This document shows, in pieces, positions 1 to 6,604 of a stretch of DNA of 8,650 nt; position 1 is the stretch's first letter; each line of letters opens with the position of its first letter. The position numbers and the translations under genes were made by a program. The DNA is from CAZNKU01 sp045654805 (GTDB lineage Bacteria; Bacillota; Clostridia; Monoglobales; Firm-18), in assembly GCA_045654805.1 (NCBI GenBank), contig JAZOOD010000022.1, positions 1 through 8,650 of the forward strand, read 5' to 3'. Under the pieces are notes generated by a model, which saw only the letters and a program-made list of their open reading frames with translations, searched no databases and had not been told where the DNA came from.

Positions 1-609
1 AATTATTTACTAGAAAAATATGGAACGAATGAGCCTATTTTGTTAAGTGAAATATCATATAAAGATTATTCTCAAGCTTGGATATATAAACAACTGAATA
101 AACTTTGTGATGAAGAGAAGTTGATAAAATTTGAAAAAGGAATATACTATATTCCAACGAAAACTGTATTCGGAAACAGTTTATTAAATCCTAATAAAGT
201 AATCAAGAGAAAATATCTTTATAATGGGGATAGAGCGATAGGGTTTTATTCCGGATTAACTCTTCAGAACCAATTGAAATTAACGACTCAAGTACCAAAT
301 ATTTTGGAGATTTTTACTAATAATGAAAAATCTAGAGTAAGAGAAGTAATAATAGGGAGTCAAAAAGTTATTCTAAGAAAAGCGAGAGTAGCAATTAATA
401 ATGATAATATAGATATTTTAAGTTTTCTGGAATTAATGAATAGTATATCTGTTGAAGATTTGAATGAGGATAATAGTAAATTGATAAAAGAATATATGGC
501 TGATAAAAAAATCAGCAGAAAAGCAATTACTAAATACGCACCAATATTCCCAGATAAAGTAATGCGTAACCTGATTGAAAGTGAGTTGATATATGATGTT
601 GCACAATGA
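1..609 (+). CDS. abiEi: AbiEi-like antitoxin / transcriptional repressor of a type IV toxin-antitoxin pair (5' end cut by window)
   Basis: The frame is open from base 1, so the true start lies left of the window; 202 residues are visible. A TTG at 40 is the first start-like codon but has no ribosome site and falls inside the conserved N-terminal region. The visible N-terminus (about residues 1-55) reads as a winged helix-turn-helix, ending in the conserved strand EKGIYYIPTKT. It is followed by a region with the family signature (RKYL, GFYSGLTLQNQL, TTQVP, LRKARVAI). This pattern matches the DUF6088/AbiEi group, whose members repress their own operon and neutralise the toxin without forming a stable complex with it. 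The stop overlaps the next gene by 17 bp, which implies translational coupling and the usual antitoxin-first order. The promoter and any operator repeats would lie outside the window. Family call is firm; toxin-neutralising activity is inferred from gene order. Confidence 0.85.
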   Translation, partial: NYLLEKYGTNEPILLSEISYKDYSQAWIYKQLNKLCDEEKLIKFEKGIYYIPTKTVFGNSLLNPNKVIKRKYLYNGDRAIGFYSGLTLQNQLKLTTQVPNILEIFTNNEKSRVREVIIGSQKVILRKARVAINNDNIDILSFLELMNSISVEDLNEDNSKLIKEYMADKKISRKAITKYAPIFPDKVMRNLIESELIYDVAQ

Positions 610-1498
610 TAAGGAATTGTTTGAACAAACTGTTTTGTTAGTAGCTAGAGATACTAATATTAATCCTGCAATCATTGAGAAAGACTATTTTGTTACATTA
701 TTTCTAAAAGAAATGGTTTCAAGACAGCCGAATCTTGTATTCAAAGGTGGGACATCATTATCAAAGTGTTATAAACTGATTAAAAGGTTTTCTGAAGATA
801 TTGACTTGAATATTGAAACAGATGGAAATCCAACGGAGGGGCAGAAGAAAAAACTCAAAGCCAATATACTTTCTATTATAGATGGTTTTGGATTTCAGTT
901 GACCAACGCAGAAAATGTCAGAAGTAGAAGAAGCTATAATAAATATGTAATAGATTATCCATCAGCATTTGCTGAAAACTATTTAAAAGAACATTTGATA
1001 GTAGAAACATCAGTGTTTATAAAAGCATATCCTTGTGAGGTTAAGAAGGCCAGTAGTTTAATATATGATTATCTGGCTGAAAACAAACATGAAGATTTGA
1101 TAAAAGAATATGGTCTGGAGCCATTTGATGTAAATGTTCAGACGGCATCAAGAACTTTGATAGACAAATTATATGCTTTAGGGGATTATTATTTAGCTGA
1201 TGCAGTAAAGGAACATTCAAGACATATTTACGATATTTATAAATTAATAGAAGTAGTTCCTTTGGATGAGTATATAAAGAAACTGGTTAAAGAGGTTTAC
1301 GAAGACAGAAAAGATGTTGTGAGCTGCAGATCCGCCAAAGAAGGCATTAACATGAATAAGTTACTGCAGGAAATTATTGATAAAAATATTTATCAAAGTG
1401 ATTATGAAAATGTTACATCTAAAATGTTATTTGAAGAAGTGAACTATGGAACCGCAATTAATGCATTGCAATATATTGTAGATAAAAAAATATTTTAA
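593..1498 (+). CDS. abiEii: AbiEii/AbiGii-family nucleotidyltransferase toxin
   Basis: A 301-residue protein of the DUF1814/AbiEii nucleotidyltransferase family, about the usual length. Visible motifs are EKDY (29-32); the nucleotidyltransferase signature FKGGTSLSK (50-58) followed by R65-FSEDIDL with metal-binding D69 and D71; E138 in the strand LIVETS; K192 in RTLIDKLYAL; and RHIYDIYKL (210-218, D214), the late family motif. All catalytic motifs are present, so the toxin should be active. Family members transfer nucleotides; mycobacterial MenT relatives modify tRNA acceptor ends, and the streptococcal AbiEii causes growth arrest and phage abortive infection. The substrate here cannot be read from the sequence. 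ATG 593 is chosen because GTGAG (581-585) sits 7 nt upstream; ATG 596 is an equally possible neighbour. The gene overlaps the antitoxin and ends just before a shared terminator hairpin. Confidence 0.9.
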   Translation: MMLHNDKELFEQTVLLVARDTNINPAIIEKDYFVTLFLKEMVSRQPNLVFKGGTSLSKCYKLIKRFSEDIDLNIETDGNPTEGQKKKLKANILSIIDGFGFQLTNAENVRSRRSYNKYVIDYPSAFAENYLKEHLIVETSVFIKAYPCEVKKASSLIYDYLAENKHEDLIKEYGLEPFDVNVQTASRTLIDKLYALGDYYLADAVKEHSRHIYDIYKLIEVVPLDEYIKKLVKEVYEDRKDVVSCRSAKEGINMNKLLQEIIDKNIYQSDYENVTSKMLFEEVNYGTAINALQYIVDKKIF

Positions 1499-1510
1499 AA
1501 TTTTAATTAT

Positions 1511-1550
1511 AAACCGGAGTAATATGCTAAAGATAAAACTCCGGTTTTTA
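1511..1550. terminator. Hairpin terminator between convergent genes
   Basis: A perfect 10-bp inverted repeat, AAACCGGAGT (1511-1520) and ACTCCGGTTT (1538-1547), with a 17-nt loop. On the + strand it runs into TTTTTATTATT, giving a rho-independent terminator for the AbiE pair 12 bp after its stop. The recombinase stop codon on the - strand begins at 1553, so the same hairpin lies just beyond that gene too and probably serves both, although the T-tract is weaker in that direction. Confidence 0.8.
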
Positions 1551-2552
1551 TTATTTATTAGGTTTCTTCACATTAGCAAGAGGAGATGATTTAGCCACAT
1601 TTTTAACTGACTCATTATCAAGATGTGTATATATTGACGTTGTAGAAACATCTTCGTGGCCAAGTATATCTCTCAATGTAAGCATATCCGCGCCACCATA
1701 ACGGTATAATTGAGTTGCAGCAGTATGGCGAAGTTTATGAACAGAAAATCCTTGTCCGGATAAACCTGCTAATTTAAAACATTGCTCAACAATTTGTTCC
1801 ACGCGTCTATCAGATAATCGTTTGCCTGTTCTTTTTGAGATAAATAGAGCTGGTTCAGAAACAGGGGAAACTATAGAATTGCGTACAGTCAAATATTCGT
1901 CTAGTGCAATTAGACAGCTATCATTTAAATAAACTGAACGTTCCTTATTACCTTTACCGATGATTTTTATTGTATCATCTCTAATATCGGTTAAATCTAT
2001 GTTAACCAATTCAGATAATCGCATACCACAGGATAAAAATAATAAGATGATACAATAATCTCTTTCAGTAAATGAAGTTTGTATATTATTTAACAAATCT
2101 AAGCTTTGGTCAACAGTAAGATATTTGGGCAAAGTTTTCTTTAAGCTAGGTAAAGAAATTTTTTCAGCAGGGTTAACTGTCAGTTTAGATGTACTTACTG
2201 TTAAGTAATTAAAATAGCTTTTAATACTGCTTAGTTTACGAGCACGTGCTGGTTTTTCATTTTTGCGAACTTCAGTTAAAAAATATAGGAAGTCGGTTAT
2301 GTCAGATTGAGTAATTTTAGAAATAAAGTCTAAGTCGATATTAGAAATATCAACTTCATTGATAGAGCTATTATCAACACAATCATTCCTATGTTGTATC
2401 ATAAATCTCAAAAACATCTGTAAATCAATAAAATATCCACGTGCAGTTTTTCTTGATAAACCTTTAATAGTAACAAGATAACGAATAAACTCCATCAATA
2501 TATCAGGTGCATGAGAATAGTCCACATAGATTTTAATATCTTTATTAGGCAT
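1551..2552 (-). CDS. XerC/XerD-like tyrosine recombinase
   Basis: A 333-residue site-specific recombinase with an N-terminal SAM-like core-binding domain (about 12-120) and a C-terminal catalytic domain (about 140-320). All six catalytic positions can be seen: R178 in CGMRLSEL, K200 in IIGKGNKER, H272 and R275 in HKLRH, H299 in LGHED and the nucleophile Y308 in SIYTH. Enzymes of this type cut and rejoin DNA at inverted 11-bp arms around a 6-8-bp centre, resolving chromosome dimers or moving elements. The length and domain order match Xer proteins; no AP2-like arm-binding domain of Tn916/phage-type integrases is visible. The start at 2552 has AAAGGAG (2559-2565) 6 nt upstream. Its promoter and two dyads lie within 150 bp upstream. 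Whether it is the housekeeping Xer or belongs to a small island with the neighbouring AbiE pair is open. Confidence 0.9.
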   Translation of the reverse strand: MPNKDIKIYVDYSHAPDILMEFIRYLVTIKGLSRKTARGYFIDLQMFLRFMIQHRNDCVDNSSINEVDISNIDLDFISKITQSDITDFLYFLTEVRKNEKPARARKLSSIKSYFNYLTVSTSKLTVNPAEKISLPSLKKTLPKYLTVDQSLDLLNNIQTSFTERDYCIILLFLSCGMRLSELVNIDLTDIRDDTIKIIGKGNKERSVYLNDSCLIALDEYLTVRNSIVSPVSEPALFISKRTGKRLSDRRVEQIVEQCFKLAGLSGQGFSVHKLRHTAATQLYRYGGADMLTLRDILGHEDVSTTSIYTHLDNESVKNVAKSSPLANVKKPNK

Positions 2553-2576
2553 ATATGGCTCCTTTTTCTTCCCTTA

Positions 2577-2604
2577 ATTTCGGTAAATTTTTATTTACCG
2601 AAAT
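2577..2604. repeat. Perfect 28-bp palindrome with dif-like 11-6-11 geometry
   Basis: Arms ATTTCGGTAAAT (2577-2588) and ATTTACCGAAAT (2593-2604) are perfect inverted copies around TTTT. It can also be read as 11-bp arms around a 6-bp centre, the layout of Xer recombination sites. It lies 25 bp upstream of the recombinase start codon. No T-tract follows on either strand, so it is not an intrinsic terminator. It could be a recombination site, an autoregulatory operator or, in the transcript, a leader hairpin. The repeat is certain; the role is inferred. Confidence 0.75.
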
Positions 2605-2622
2605 AGTATGACCGAGGAATAA

Positions 2623-2647
2623 GGGGTAAATATTCTTTATTCACCCC
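2623..2647. repeat. Imperfect inverted repeat sharing the GGTAAAT half-site
   Basis: GGGGTAAATA (2623-2632) and TATTCACCCC (2638-2647) are inverted copies with one mismatch, separated by 5 bp. The core half-site GGTAAAT (2625-2631, with ATTCACC at 2639-2645) is the same as in the palindrome at 2577-2604, about 44 bp away centre to centre. Two dyads with a common half-site suggest a DNA-binding protein, plausibly the adjacent recombinase. No T-tract follows, so a terminator is unlikely. Confidence 0.6.
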
Positions 2648-2669
2648 TGTTAATTTGAATTATAAGTGT

Positions 2670-2698
2670 ATTATATCATAAGATTAAATGCAAGACAA
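2670..2698 (-). promoter_or_regulatory. Predicted sigma-A promoter of the recombinase gene
   Basis: On the - strand, TTGTCT (2693-2698) is followed after exactly 17 bp by a perfect TATAAT (2670-2675). Transcription would start near 2663, giving a leader of about 110 nt that contains both dyads, then the AAAGGAG ribosome site and the start codon at 2552. Confidence 0.7.
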
Positions 2699-2769
2699 TA
2701 TTTTCATCGTATAGTTACTGTTTGATTAATTATGTTTCAATATTTATGTCACTATCTAGATACCTATAA

Positions 2770-2808
2770 AAAAAGCTGCTACTCTTTGGTCTAGAGCAAC
2801 AGCTTTTT
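2770..2808 (-). terminator. Terminator of the BlaI-M56/M23 operon
   Basis: Sixteen-base arms (2770-2785 and 2793-2808) pair at 14 of 16 positions around a 7-nt loop; the core is AAAAAGCTG against CAGCTTTTT. On the - strand the stem runs into a seven-base T-tract (complement of 2768-2774), 32 bp after the stop of the M56/M23 gene. Because the arms themselves are A-rich and T-rich, the hairpin could also stop + strand transcripts. Confidence 0.85.
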
Positions 2809-2839
2809 ATTTTAATCGTTATGTTAAACTTCACACATA

Positions 2840-5509
2840 TTATGATATATTCGCATTATATGGATCGATACTTAAGCCACCTTGCTCGCTTTCGTAACCG
2901 AAAATTAATTCAAAGTGCAGATGTGGACCAGTGGAATTTCCTGTACTACCAACCTTTGCTATTACATCCCCTTGTTTTACCTCAGTTCCTTCTACAGCAA
3001 TAAGTTCAGAACAATGACCATACAATGTATAATATCCATTAGCATGTTTAATAACTACGTGATTGCCGTCTCCAACTGTGCTTTCCATGACTTTTACAAC
3101 GGTTCCATCAGCGGAAGCAAAAATCTCTGTACCTAATGGTGCGGCAATATCCAGTCCATCATGGCTTGGGTACTGACCTGAAAATCCACGGGAAATTCGT
3201 ACTTTCTCATTTGTCATATCCAATGGCATAATATATTTTCCCGCTTCAAGAAACGGAAGGGATATTGGTCTACTGCCTTCAAGCATATGTCCTGTCATTG
3301 AATAATATAGTTCATCAATCATTTTATTCAATTCAGTTTTTTGAGTTTCATCGAGGGAAAGGCTACGATTGTTTTCATTATCATTGATTGTGCCGCAGGA
3401 CAAATGATAAAGGTATACACGGTCTCCTACAGTAAATTCAAAGTCTGATAAACAATCAGCCGTACCTTCTGTCCAGTTATCAAAAGAAAGAATATCAGTA
3501 ATTAGTGTGATTTGTTCTGCTGATGTAATTGTAACACTCAGACCTACGTCAAAACTTACTATTGAAATTTTGTCTGACTCCTCTATTTCAAGATATTCTT
3601 TTGCTGGAAACTGAATTTTCTGACGCACATCTTCTGTGGCAAAAATCCACCATGCATTATCAATTAGTATTTCGATAGTTCCGTCAGTTGTACCAATTTG
3701 ATACGGATATCCAGTACCAAAGTTTGACTGATTATCTGCAGATGGTATCTCGCTTGAATCTACCAGACTTGTAATTTCACCATCTATTACATCACTTCTT
3801 TTTTCTGACGTACTTTTAAATCCCGTATCAAGATACAGAGCACCATCAACCATAACCATTGGAATTAAATCCCACTTTTCTACTTCTTCCGATACTCTGA
3901 TGCCATATACCTCGCTCAAACGTGCCGGATATGTTTCAAGGATGTATCCGCTATGAGAAATTTCGATGATATCGCCTACTTCAGGTTCCAAAGAGAAATC
4001 CATATTTATCATTGGAACTTCAATGCGGTCAGCACTGTTACGTTCCCAACTTTCATCCGCAGGTTCTACAAGATAGTAGTTATCGTGTATTTCAAGTATT
4101 TTAGCTTTGAATATGAAACCTTCTTCCGTTGATGCCATAATACTAAAATGTTCTTCAGCCATCTTTTTAAGAGCGGCTTTTTGCTCATCTATATATCTTT
4201 GAGAGTCAAAAGCTTTATTCCAAAGATGCATCGGCACTTTTTCCATTATAGAATCTTTATATAGACTACCATCTTCAGGTATCCAGTATTCAATCAGTTT
4301 ATAATTGTCTCCATCTTTTTCTACAGTGATGGCAGTTAAAAGATGTGATCCTGTTTCTATATTAAGGCCATTTTCATTACTGTATTCTTCATAAAGGGCC
4401 CACATGTAAATAGTAGTTTGGTTCCCTTGCTTTTCCTTGCCTATAACCTGCCAATCCAAGCAGCAGAAATTATCACCACTATGTTCAGTTTGGTTATGAG
4501 AGGCAATTTCACAATCTATAAATACTGCAAGCCTTTCATCTACAGATGTTGCTGGGTTGGTGAGGAAACACACAGCCATAACAATACTTGCAATAACAGA
4601 TATCAGCACAACCCAGAATGCAGGCTTTTTATAGTTCATAACAGATTTCACTCTATCTTTAACGCCTACTTCACCAAATGCAAGAGGACAGGCCGCAATC
4701 ATTCTACGGTTTACGCTACAGGAAACCAAAGCCTGAGTATAATCAGCTCTTTGTTCATTTCCCAGGTATTTGATGACCTTTTCATCACATGCAAGTTCAA
4801 TATCGCGGCACAGTACTATATATGCCAACCACATAATTGGATTAAACCAATGAATTGCCAGCAATATAAAACCTAAAGGTTTCCACCAATGGTCCTTGCG
4901 TTTAATATGTGCATTTTCATGAGCAATTACATGTATAATATCCTGATTATTCAAGCTGAACGGTAAATATATTTTGGGATTTACGATTCCAAGTACAAAC
5001 GGAGAATCTACATTTTCACTTTGAAAGACATTATCTTTATAAAGCACAGCTGTTGCAATTTTTTGGTACAAACGTAGATAACTTATTATTGCATAAAATA
5101 ACATAACAGCAATGCCACCAAGCCATATGAATGTCATATACACCATACGCCACTGTATGCAGTCAACTGTCTGCCCTAATTCAATGGAAACATCTGCAAA
5201 CAAATTAGGGTTTGTAATGATATCAACATATGCAGGTTGTGAAAGCTGTGTCCCCTGATATCTTAATATTTCCTGTGGTATAGTCTGCATGCTTGGGATA
5301 AGACTAAATGCACTTTCTATTGAGAATGGCATTATAAGACGTACTGCTACCAGTCCCCATAGTACAACATAAACCCATTTAGGGGATTTTTTCAGAATAA
5401 AACGGAGAATTAAAACAGCCAATACCATCCAGCTTGCAGCTATACTTGCATTTAATATGTTGGAGAAATCCATTAACGACTGCAACCAAGTTAAAAATAA
5501 TTCGGTCAT
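2840..5509 (-). CDS. BlaR1-like M56 membrane metallopeptidase fused to a C-terminal M23 (LytM) endopeptidase domain
   Basis: An 889-residue membrane protein. Hydrophobic segments lie at about 21-40, 45-62, 124-144, 212-233 and 297-316. The M56 zinc motif H197-E-N-A-H201 and the downstream E238/D242 (DIELACDE) sit between segments three and four, as in BlaR1/MecR1, where this domain destroys the cognate repressor. After segment five comes a long ectodomain. It includes a DUF3221-like OB-type stretch (about 464-540, ending ILETYPAR), an unrecognised region (about 545-735), and an M23 domain (about 765-885). The M23 domain has zinc ligands H783 and D787 (SHDGLD), H832 (YGH) and H863-x-H865 (GPHLHFEL), all intact. 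No penicillin-binding transpeptidase motifs are present. The start at 5509 is chosen over an in-frame ATG at 5539: GGAGG (5517-5521) is 7 nt upstream, and the junction with the repressor stop is TAA-T-ATG. Probable role: sensing or trimming peptidoglycan and relieving BlaI-type repression. Confidence 0.9.
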   Translation of the reverse strand: MTELFLTWLQSLMDFSNILNASIAASWMVLAVLILRFILKKSPKWVYVVLWGLVAVRLIMPFSIESAFSLIPSMQTIPQEILRYQGTQLSQPAYVDIITNPNLFADVSIELGQTVDCIQWRMVYMTFIWLGGIAVMLFYAIISYLRLYQKIATAVLYKDNVFQSENVDSPFVLGIVNPKIYLPFSLNNQDIIHVIAHENAHIKRKDHWWKPLGFILLAIHWFNPIMWLAYIVLCRDIELACDEKVIKYLGNEQRADYTQALVSCSVNRRMIAACPLAFGEVGVKDRVKSVMNYKKPAFWVVLISVIASIVMAVCFLTNPATSVDERLAVFIDCEIASHNQTEHSGDNFCCLDWQVIGKEKQGNQTTIYMWALYEEYSNENGLNIETGSHLLTAITVEKDGDNYKLIEYWIPEDGSLYKDSIMEKVPMHLWNKAFDSQRYIDEQKAALKKMAEEHFSIMASTEEGFIFKAKILEIHDNYYLVEPADESWERNSADRIEVPMINMDFSLEPEVGDIIEISHSGYILETYPARLSEVYGIRVSEEVEKWDLIPMVMVDGALYLDTGFKSTSEKRSDVIDGEITSLVDSSEIPSADNQSNFGTGYPYQIGTTDGTIEILIDNAWWIFATEDVRQKIQFPAKEYLEIEESDKISIVSFDVGLSVTITSAEQITLITDILSFDNWTEGTADCLSDFEFTVGDRVYLYHLSCGTINDNENNRSLSLDETQKTELNKMIDELYYSMTGHMLEGSRPISLPFLEAGKYIMPLDMTNEKVRISRGFSGQYPSHDGLDIAAPLGTEIFASADGTVVKVMESTVGDGNHVVIKHANGYYTLYGHCSELIAVEGTEVKQGDVIAKVGSTGNSTGPHLHFELIFGYESEQGGLSIDPYNANIS

Positions 5510-5510
5510 A

Positions 5511-5879
5511 TTATTTACCTCCGTTTCTGATGCGGTCAATCATAAGCTGAATTTCATCAAGCTCAGATTTAGAAATATCCTGGCGTTTGGTAAAGGCTGC
5601 AATAAATGCCGGCAATGAACCTTCAAATTTTTTCTCTACCAATTCATCTATTTCACCGGCCTGAGCTTCTTCTTTTGAAATTAAAGCCGTGATTGTACCG
5701 TTATCATTGATCAACACACCACGTTCTGTCAATCTTTTGATAACTGTATATGTGGTTGTTCTTTTCCATCCGAGCTGTTCCTGACACAGTTTTACAAGCT
5801 GTACTGTTGTAACCGGTTCATTTTCCCACAAAATCAAACAAAATCTATATTCACTTTCAAATATTTTTGGTTTTTCCAT
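5511..5879 (-). CDS. BlaI/MecI/CopY-family transcriptional repressor
   Basis: A 122-residue protein of the length usual for BlaI/MecI. Residues about 5-70 form the winged helix, with the recognition helix KRTTTYTVIKRLTERGVL (39-56) and the wing around NDNGTITALIS. The rest (about 70-118) is the helical dimerisation domain in which BlaR1-type proteases cut, although the exact cut position cannot be read here. The gene is first in its operon. Its start has a full AAGGAGGT (5886-5893) 6 nt upstream, and two operator dyads cover its promoter, so it should repress itself and the downstream M56/M23 gene. Its last codons (NGGK, then TAA) contain the ribosome site of that gene. Family call is firm; the inducer is unknown, since the partner lacks a beta-lactam sensor. 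Confidence 0.95.
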   Translation of the reverse strand: MEKPKIFESEYRFCLILWENEPVTTVQLVKLCQEQLGWKRTTTYTVIKRLTERGVLINDNGTITALISKEEAQAGEIDELVEKKFEGSLPAFIAAFTKRQDISKSELDEIQLMIDRIRNGGK

Positions 5880-5892
5880 AGTTACACCTCCT

Positions 5893-5934
5893 TGTCTACT
5901 CTGTTAGACTAATTACAGTCTAACGCATTAGACT
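5893..5934. promoter_or_regulatory. Two operator dyads for the BlaI-type repressor
   Basis: Dyad A is TGTCTAC-TCTG-TTAGACT (5893-5910) and dyad B is AGTCTAA-CGCA-TTAGACT (5917-5934). Both are 18 bp with 7-bp arms and a 4-bp centre; B is perfect and A matches in its five inner GTCTA/TAGAC bases. Their centres are 24 bp apart. The inner half-sites also form a perfect GTTAGACT-N6-AGTCTAAC repeat. Paired dyads over the promoter are the standard arrangement for BlaI/MecI repressors. Binding is inferred. Confidence 0.8.
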
Positions 5935-5945
5935 GATTTTGTCAA
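5917..5945 (-). promoter_or_regulatory. Promoter of the BlaI-M56/M23 operon
   Basis: On the - strand a consensus TTGACA (5940-5945) is followed after 17 bp by TAGACT (5917-5922), a four-of-six match to TATAAT that is also one arm of operator dyad B. Dyad B fills the spacer and -10, and dyad A covers the expected transcription start near 5910, so repressor and polymerase would exclude each other. Confidence 0.75.
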
Positions 5946-5978
5946 TAAAAAACCCCAAACTTTCACAAAGTCTGGGGT
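5946..5978 (-). terminator. Terminator of the ECF sigma/anti-sigma operon
   Basis: ACCCCAAACTTT (5952-5963) pairs with AAAGTCTGGGGT (5967-5978) at 11 of 12 positions around a CAC loop. On the - strand the stem runs directly into six Ts (complement of 5946-5951), 19 bp after the stop of the gene ending at 5998. The T-tract touches the TTGACA box of the next operon, so termination and re-initiation are packed back to back. Confidence 0.9.
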
Positions 5979-5997
5979 ATTTCTAATAATATATGAT

Positions 5998-6603
5998 TTA
6001 TTTGGTAAAGTTACATTCCCAGTTACCATTTACTGTTAATGGCTGGTCAGCTTTCTTGTTTGCAATAAATGAGTTGATTATCAGTTTATAGCTTCCGTCT
6101 TCAACTCCGTCAAGATATATTTTAATAACTGCCTGATTGTCGGAGATTTTTGCATACCCTGTTGATGTTCCTTCTTTCACCACTTTACCGTCGCCATCAA
6201 CAATCTGGTATTCACCAATTGCCATTTCTTCGGCTTCAAATGGAGCAACATCTGTAAATGATGCAACCACTTTGAGAGTATCACTTTCTACATTTAATTT
6301 AATAGATATTTCATCGGTTGCCTGCTCGTAAGTTGTACCAATAACTGCGCCATCGGGACGTTTTATGTCTTGAAAAAAACCTTTTAACATCCCGGACGCT
6401 GCCATTGCTGATACGGAAAGTGATAAGCAGATTGCCATTGCTGCAAATACTGCGGCAGGTCTTTTAAACATTTTATTCTTTTTCATAAATGATTCCTTTC
6501 GTGTTTGTGAAATTTCGAGTTTGCAATTTGTTATGATGCGTCTTTTCATATCTTCCGGCATCACAATTTTTTCGGCGACATTTTTTATATTGCTATATTT
6601 CAT
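5998..6603 (-). CDS. Putative anti-sigma / single-pass membrane partner of the ECF sigma factor
   Basis: A 201-residue protein with a short cytoplasmic N-terminus carrying IVMPEDMKRRIITNC (13-27), a motif common just inside clostridial ECF anti-sigma proteins. One hydrophobic segment follows (about 48-69), then an extracytoplasmic beta-rich domain with the family stretch ASGMLKGFFQDI. The start at 6603 is chosen because AAGGAG ends 10 nt upstream and the sigma gene stops just before it (TAA-T-ATG). An in-frame ATG at 6624 has no comparable ribosome site. A second internal ATG at 6486 (residue M40) has AAAGGA at 6494-6499, 7 nt away. From there the protein would begin with a textbook Sec signal peptide (MKKNK, hydrophobic core, SAMA-AS). 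The gene may therefore yield a membrane and a secreted form. Anti-sigma function is inferred from position and layout. Confidence 0.75.
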   Translation of the reverse strand: MKYSNIKNVAEKIVMPEDMKRRIITNCKLEISQTRKESFMKKNKMFKRPAAVFAAMAICLSLSVSAMAASGMLKGFFQDIKRPDGAVIGTTYEQATDEISIKLNVESDTLKVVASFTDVAPFEAEEMAIGEYQIVDGDGKVVKEGTSTGYAKISDNQAVIKIYLDGVEDGSYKLIINSFIANKKADQPLTVNGNWECNFTK

Positions 6604-6604
6604 A

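Noticed and set aside
40..42. TTG as the start of the AbiEi gene
   Set aside because: The upstream codons are open and encode the expected first helix of the winged-helix domain, and no ribosome site precedes the TTG.
433..675. An 80-codon - strand frame across the AbiEi/AbiEii junction
   Set aside because: It sits antisense to two genes with strong family signatures and has no ribosome site.
2577..2604. The perfect palindrome as an intrinsic terminator
   Set aside because: It lies between a good promoter and the recombinase start, and no T-tract follows on either strand.
3799..3813. STSEK in the M56/M23 ectodomain as a possible penicillin-binding serine motif
   Set aside because: The spacing is not SxxK, and no SxN or KTG partner motif follows.
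4418..4876. A 152-codon + strand open frame
   Set aside because: It lies wholly opposite the M56 domain, whose motifs are clear, and its translation has no recognisable domain or ribosome site.
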